Positions 57,591-64,000 of a stretch of DNA of 64,000 nt are shown in pieces. This stretch comes from Steromphala cineraria (lineage: Eukaryota; Mollusca; Gastropoda; Trochida; Trochidae), in contig OU744721.1 of NCBI GenBank assembly GCA_916613615.1, forward strand, positions 69,755,060 through 69,819,059, read 5' to 3'. The translations under genes and the position numbers were made by a program. The number at the start of each line of letters is the position of its first letter. The stretch's first letter is position 1. A model generated the notes under the pieces. It searched no databases, was not told the origin of the DNA, and saw only the letters and a list, made by a program, of their open reading frames with translations.

Positions 57591-60090
57591 TTTCTTCATT
57601 TAAAGGTCAGATAAATCATCCATAATGCCTTGGTTATTGCTGAAGGTCAGCAAATCCCCAATTCAGAGCCTCTTTTGATAATGAAGTGACGAACTAGATA
57701 AATATCAAGACTATCAAATGTTAGGTTAAAGGTGACGGGGCGGTCAATCAAACAATTAGGGAAGAAGCTGTGGATACGTGAAATATCAATGAAATTCTCT
57801 AGGTTGAAAGAAGCAAGCAGGAATCAATGAGAAAGGATCAAGATTAGGATAGGGTGAGCTAAAAAAAATGGGTTCGTTGCTTCAATAAGTCTAGTATTGA
57901 CCACTGCCTGTTTGTTTACCTCATAAAGATCTGTCAGTCTTGCACATATAGAATTCCTGAAATACATCCAAAAACTGTTTTCATCAATAAAAACATTGTG
58001 AGGTGAATTGAGCCAAATTGTTCCAAACCTCAGTTCCTACAGTGAGTTGCAGACCCTTTCATATTGTTGCTAGCTGTGTAATTGAGTAATTCACCCTTTT
58101 TAACAATTTACAATTTCAACCTACGTTTATCACAATATGTAGTGTAATGATTAAATACGGTGTTAATATCTCCTACATTACATATCGTGAATAACAATGA
58201 AAAAGTTGCTACATGCTATGTATTCTATTATTCTGTAGTGTGCGTAAAATTTGAAAACAAAAGAAAAAGCGGCAAGTTTTATTTTACCATATCTATCCAT
58301 CAAAGCTTCTACAGCTATAGACATATTGAATTATCACTGAAAAAACAATTATTGGTTGCTTTCTTGAAAAGTCTTGTATTGGAAGGAATTATATGTTTAC
58401 CTCCAGACAGGATAAACTTAGTGCTCAGAAACATACTCTATCATTAGAACAATGCAACAGAAACATCAATTACATACTGTCAATATATATCCTTAACCTC
58501 AACCAATACCAACAGGAAACTATCCAACACCCACGTTCAGCGATCTTATCTATGTAGGATAATGCAATCAAAGCTCCTAGTCATTTTTCATAAAAAAGGA
58601 TATTTCGTTTTGCAGCAATAGATCCCGATTCCATTTATGAAAGTAAATCTCAATTACAGTTAACATGGTAAAATATCTAACATACTCTTAGATTATCTCA
58701 GTGAAAACTTTATGTCCGACTTTCAAAATAATATATAGCTTATGCAGCATATACATAATAATAATTTAAAACTCAAAGAACTACCAACATCATGTTCTTA
58801 CACTAGAGGCTATCAGAACGCTATTGTTGTTATAATAGTTGTTGTTCATTAACTTGCTAGTACCAATTTTTTAATACACATGCAAATTGTGTTTGGTTTT
58901 GTAGTTTAATAATTTAAAAAAATTCACGAGTTGTGAAGCCATCAGTATCATATGACATTTTATACATTACCAGATTAGATTGATGTAATATTTATCGAGA
59001 AATGTACAATATTTCATTCATAAAAATGTCTCCATCCCTTGGTGCGCGAATCATTCTTAGAAAATAGTAGTTCCAAGCCATTGTTTGGATCAGCTCAGGA
59101 TCGTATTCATGTTTTAACGAAAGTGTAAAAAGCACATTCTTCACATTTAAAAAAAAGAAGACAGAAACCTTTACATTAAAAGAGACTCGTACTACACAAC
59201 TGAAACTGGTCACATTGTCGTAGAATATATTTTCAGTTAAAAAAGACATTCTCTTTTCATCATCGGTGTTAGTCAATATATATTAACCACCATGATTGAT
59301 GATATGACTGATTACGATGCTTTGAATATCAATAGAAGAGATATTATACATATTTTATACACTACCAGATCAGATTGATGTAATATTTTATGAGAAATTT
59401 GCAATATTTTATTGATTAAAATTGCTCCATCTCTTCGTTTGCCGATCATTTTTAGAAAGCCGTTGATTGCATCAGCTTAGGATGGTATTCATGTTTTAAA
59501 GAAAGTTTAAAAACACATTCTTAATATTTTGCCAACAAAGACAGAAACCTTTACATTTAGAGACTCGTATGCATTACACAGCATCATTTAGTAGTCCCAG
59601 GCCTCTCTTCGTTTTACAGAAAGAAATAACAAATGAAATGTTTCATGAAGTAAATACTGTGTGAAGTTATCCTATTCAAGAAATGATTAAAACTTTTAAC
59701 AAACACTCTAGAGAATTATCCTGTCATGTGGGCGCTTTGTTGTTGCAATTGCTGTGGGCCCTTCCTGATCTCATTGCATGTGAATCGTTTTGACATATGT
59801 CATTGACAGATCACTCCAGAAATCTTTGTGAACATTTGTCAGTACAGTAATTACAATTTAGTCAGCAATCTTAGAAAAATCAACTTGTTCAAATGAATAT
59901 TGCAGTTATTTAGTTAAGTATCCCTGTGCTAGCTTGTTAGGCATTTTATATTGATACATTAAGGTATTTTGGTAAATATACTTTTGTGAGTAAATGTAAT
60001 TAGGATGACATGTGCATGCATTTATTCACATTAGTAGATTTATCTTTTGAAAAAGTATGTTTAATATACCCCAAGAGGTATAGTAAAAGT
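57591..60090. repeat. paralogous block DB
   Basis: Collinear with DA but lacking the MITE and the TA element. About 58,920-59,520 contains a local duplication: the segment homologous to 34,920-35,160 occurs twice (58,920-59,160 and 59,220-59,530), with unrelated sequence between. DB stops at AATATACCCCAAGAGGTATA (60,063) and then continues with a copy of 44,240-44,800. Confidence 0.8.
58240..58447 (+). CDS. candidate terminal exon, unknown protein (DB, open)
   Basis: Preceded by a good polypyrimidine tract and acceptor, ATGTATTCTATTATTCTGTAG (AG at 58,238-58,239), then 68 codons to a TAG at 58,447. The peptide begins CVKFENKRKSGKFYFTISIH and continues QSFYSYRHIELSLKKQLLVA, then SLVLEGIICLPPDRINLVLR. 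It is basic and leucine-rich with no transmembrane pattern. DA has a one-base deletion and DC a one-base insertion in the A-run near its start, so DB is the only fully open copy. No family recognised. The upstream exon was not found. Confidence 0.38.
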
Positions 60091-60650
60091 TTTATTAACT
60101 CGCGTTATAAATATGTTTATTTGTTTTAGATTTTTATTTTGATATGGATTGAACGCATACGATCTTAATTTAAATCGATTTCATATACAAGTTTTAATTG
60201 TTTTAAGAGAATATCATTCATATCTATAATATTTATATGTATATCATATATATGCTTGCAACATTAACAGTGTGAAAGTTATATATGCAAATTGCTAGTT
60301 GCTCACGTATCCAGGCCAGTTTTAACCCACGAGTTAATACACTTTCAATCAACAAGTCATTTAAATTAACACATTTTCTTTCCAATATAATTCTAAGGTC
60401 ACCTTAAACTAAGTCAAATTCTGGCACACCTACGCTTCATAAAGCCAACGTTTGAAGACTCAGTTAAATCATCAGACGCTATGAATAATAATTGTTTTTG
60501 GAGACATTGCTTGTTATTTACAAACAGTGATATTCACCATTGATGTTCACAGTAGCACAGAAATTACATCCCATCACCTCTTTTTAGAATATTGTGGCTT
60601 GTGTGTTTCAGAACATGTCAGTGTGGTTAAATATAGTCTTAAATCATTGT
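60091..60650. repeat. copy of 44,240-44,800
   Basis: Abrupt switch at about 60,090: homology to DA (35,715) ends and homology to the LINE's right flank begins. This implies a deletion or template switch that removed the equivalent of 35.7-44.2 kb in this copy. At about 60,650 homology ends again and 60,650-60,840 is unassigned. Confidence 0.7.
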
Positions 60651-61556
60651 TGTCATAAACTGAATACTTAGTCTTTTGTTAAGTATGAATATCAAGCTTT
60701 GAATCAGTTTCATATTTGATACTGTATTCATATAGATATATGTTTAGGACCCACTAGTTGTTTAGAAGAACAACTGGAAAAGTGAACCTTTAAAAGAAAA
60801 CACTCATTGTACTATATCCTTAATATATTCAATATTCAAATTGGCACATGCAAGGTTTATCCAATTATGGCATTGTTAACAAAATAACATGATGATTCCT
60901 TACTAACTTTCTTCATTTAAAGGTCAGATAATTCATCTATAATGCCTTGGTTATTGCTGAAGGTCAGCAAATCCCCAATTCAGACTCTCATTTTGATAAT
61001 GAAGTGACGAACTAGATAAATATCAAGACTATCAAACATTAGGTTAAAGGTGACCGGACGGTCAATCAAACAATTAGGGAAGAAGCTGTGGATAAGTGAA
61101 ATATCAATGAAAGTCCAAGGTTGTAAGATGCAAGCAGGAATCCACGAGGAGGGATCAAAGTAAGGATAGGGTAAGCTTATGAAAAATAGGACTCTTTGGT
61201 TCAATATGTCTAGCATTGACCACTGCCTGTATGTTCAACTATGAAGATCTAGCAGTCTTGCAAAAATAGAATTCCTGAAATACATCCAAAAACTGTTTTC
61301 ATCAATAAAAACATTGCGAGGTGAATTGAGTCAAATTGTTCCAAACCTCAGTTCCAACAGTGAGTTGCAGACCCTTTCATATTGTTGCTAGCTGTGTAAT
61401 TTAGTAATTCACCCTTTTTAACAATTTACAATTTCAACCTATGTTTATCACAATATGTAGTGTAATGATTAAATACGGTGTTAATATCTCCTACATTACA
61501 TATCGTGAATAACAATGAAAAAGTTGCTACATGCTATGTATTCTATTATTCTGTAG

Positions 61557-61766
61557 TGTGCGTAAAATTTGAAAACAAAAGAAAAAAGCGGCAAGTTTCA
61601 TTTTGCCATTTCAATCCATAAAAGCTTCTACAGCTATAGACATATTGAATTATCACTGAAAAAACAATTATTGGTTGCTTTCTTGAAAAGTCTTGTATTG
61701 GAAGGTATTATATGTTTACCTCCAGACAGGATAAACTTAGTGCTCAGAAACATACTCTATCATTAG
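61557..61766 (+). pseudogene. DC copy of terminal-exon candidate, one-base insertion near start
   Basis: Same acceptor TTCTATTATTCTGTAG and same C-terminal frame as 58,240-58,447 (KSGKFHFAISIHKSFYSYRH onward to LRNILYH and stop). An extra A in the run near 61,585 puts the first residues out of frame with the acceptor used in DB. It would be open only from an internal start. Confidence 0.35.
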
Positions 61767-62519
61767 AACAATGCAACAGAAACATCAATTACATACTGTC
61801 AATATATATCCTAAACCTCAACAAAACCCACAAGAAAATAACACACACGTTCAGCGATCGTATCTTTGTAGGATAATGCAATCTAAGTTCCTAGTCATTT
61901 TTCATAAAAAAGAAATGATATTTCGTTTTGCAGCAATTTCCAAACCGGAAATAACAAATCCCGATTCCATTTATGAAAGTAAATCTCAATTACAGTTACA
62001 GTTACATGTACCATGGTAAAAATATCTAACATACTCTTAGATTGTCTCAGTCAAAACTTTATGTCCAATTTTCAAAATGATATTTAGCTTCTGCAGCAAT
62101 ATACAGGAGAATGCAAATGTTAAACTCAAAGAACTACCAACATCATTTTTTACACTAGAGGTTATCAGAGCGTTATTGTTGCAATAAAAGTGTGGTTTGT
62201 TTTGTAGTTTGATAATTAATATTTGTTGAAAGCATTTTACAATGTACGAATATAAGTCTGTAAAACATATCAAAAGATTGATGTCCTCTATTATCATGAA
62301 AGCAACACTAAACATATTTATTTTCTAAATATTTCAGTTGACCTACAACATCGTGGGTCGTGTGACCCCTTTATTTCAAATATAGTTCTAGAAATTTGAA
62401 AATGAAAGAAAAATTATACGGTAGCATGTAGTTACCGACATGAGTGTGCAGCTATATATGTTGTTCATTTTAGTTATGCAATTATAAGAATCCTTAGGGT
62501 AATTCATATATTGCTCACC

Positions 62520-62710
62520 TGTCTAACTTGAGGTTAATTTTTGGTCACATTGTCTCAGAATATATTTCCAGTTAAAAACGAGTTGTGAAGCCACCAGTAT
62601 CATATGATATTTTATACACTACCAAATTGTATTGATGTAATATTTCACGAGAAATTTACAATATTTCATTCATTGAAATTTCTTCATCTCTTGCACGAAT
62701 CATTTTTAGA
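62520..62710 (-). pseudogene. DC copy of internal-exon candidate, with stops
   Basis: Counterpart of 34,870-35,059. The donor CAG/GTGAGC is retained, but the frame has a stop after MNEIL and another after the GGFTTRF region, so it cannot encode the same segment. Confidence 0.4.
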
Positions 62711-64000
62711 ATAAAAAAGCCGTTGAATGGATCAGCTTTGGGTGGTTTTCATGTTTTAACGAAAGTGTAAAAAGCACATTCTTCACATATAAAAAAAAAA
62801 GACAGAAACCTTTTCATGTAAAGACTCGTATGCATCACACACACAGCATCATTTAGTAGTCCCAGGCCTCTCCTCGCTTTACAGAAACAAAAAACAAATG
62901 AAATGTTTCATGAAGTAAATACTGTTTGGCAGTCTTCCTCCTCAAGAAATGATTTTCAACGAACGCTCTAGAGAATCATCCTGTCATGTGTGCACATTAT
63001 TGTTGCAATTGCTGTGGGCCCTTCATGATCTCATTGCATGTAAATCAACTTGACATATGTCATTGACAGATCACTGCAGAAATCTTTGTGAACATTTGTC
63101 ACTACAGTAATTACAATCTAGTCAGCAATTTTAGAAAAATCAACTTGTTCAAATGAATATTGCAGTTATTTAGTTAAGTATCCCTGTGCTAGCTTGTTAG
63201 GCATTTTATATTGATACATTAAGGTATTTTGGTAAATATACTTTTGTGAGTAAATGTAATTAGGATGACATGTGCATGCATTTATTCACATTAGTAGATT
63301 TATCTTTTGAAAAAGTATGTTTAATATACCCCAAGAGGTATAGTAAAAGTGAATCTACTTATAAGCATGATTATTCCTTGAGTATTTGTGGCCATATGAA
63401 CGATTTGTTTGTTTTGCTTAGTTGAGAGTTCATTGCTATCAGCCAGCTTGTTGTTTATATCTATCATTCAATAACAAATGAAAAGCTGAAATCTAGAAAC
63501 CACAATGTTCTCGCCTGTTTTGAATTTTCAATAACACATTAACATGTTGTCAGTCACTTAATTATTGTCAATACTTTAGCACTTAAAGAACTTCTAGCGA
63601 ACACTAGTTCATGTATTGGTAGTTGATCATTCCTCAATCATTCCAACTGGATAAAGACATGAAAAAGGGGCCTCTTTCACCTTTTGCTTGATTTTAAGTA
63701 AATAACATTTAACATCATTATCCATTTCGCGAACAGAATGAGAATTGTGACATTTCCCATTCGTGGCAAGTATCCGTTTAACAATATTATGTTGTTCATA
63801 TTTCTTGTTTTCATTCTATAGTTTCCAGCGTCAACCTGGCCGCTCTGTGTTACATGTGAAAACTTGCTTAGCTGGAAGGATATTTGTTTTAGAATTGGAT
63901 TTCCCAAATAAAACTTTGAATGCAAATGCGAACATTTATCTACAGTTTCTAAAATGTGTCATGTCCAGTGATGAGATTGTTTATACAATTCGATACCCAA

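Larger units (their letters stand above)
60840..63950. repeat. paralogous block DC
   Basis: Third copy of the D block, closest to DB in its first third and to DA from about 62,150 on (for example the GTGGGTCGTGTGACC word at 34,710 and 62,354, missing from DB). It continues past the end of DB's homology to 36,260-equivalent sequence and then jumps to a match with 37,110 at the right edge. Confidence 0.8.

Overview
This is AT-rich eukaryotic DNA. It has no operons, very few long reading frames, spliced-looking short exons and dense mobile elements. The repeat types (a ~170-bp tandem core ending in a GGAC microsatellite, TTAA-target MITEs, a Tx1/L1-like LINE, a Tc1 relic) suggest a marine invertebrate, most likely a bivalve mollusc. 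That assignment is inference from repeat style, not a database match. No host protein-coding gene can be named with confidence. No rRNA, tRNA or CRISPR array was recognised.

Layout. 1-1,000: 5'-truncated, frameshifted reverse transcriptase of a non-LTR element, running off the left edge. 1,001-5,560: no recognisable gene. 5,560-57,590: three diverged head-to-tail paralogous units, U1 (5,560-11,385), U2 (11,390-28,966) and U3 (45,385-57,590). Between U2 and U3 lie a foldback insertion (28,967-31,686), a second type of duplicated block (DA, 31,687-36,285), an unassigned stretch, and a nearly intact 6.2-kb LINE (37,800-44,012) with ORF1, ORF2 and an 11-bp target-site duplication. The right end holds two further copies of the second block, DB (57,591-60,090) and DC (60,840-63,950), joined by a copy of 44,240-44,800.

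Because the units are paralogous, each insertion in one copy can be compared with its empty site in another. This delimits about ten mobile elements from the sequence alone. They are a Tc1 relic with TA duplication in U1; six copies of a ~350-bp MITE with TTAA duplications; a 1.2-kb TA-target element with 25-bp inverted repeats in DA; a 1.7-kb element with GGGCC ends, a 0.8-kb element, a 1.8-kb foldback element carrying a possible two-exon gene fragment and a 1.4-kb tandem-core/GGAC element in U2; a 1.0-kb foldback with a 42-bp perfect stem in U3; and a 2.7-kb foldback insertion after U2.

The units also share short open segments flanked by good splice signals: for example an exon-like segment at 9,118 / 20,264 / 50,461, terminal exons at 49,467 and 58,240, and an internal exon at 34,870. 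Several are broken by stops or frameshifts in sister copies. The best reading is a tandemly duplicated, largely decayed, unrecognised multi-exon gene family heavily invaded by transposons. One 139-bp run is identical between U2 and U3, although the surrounding sequence has clearly diverged.
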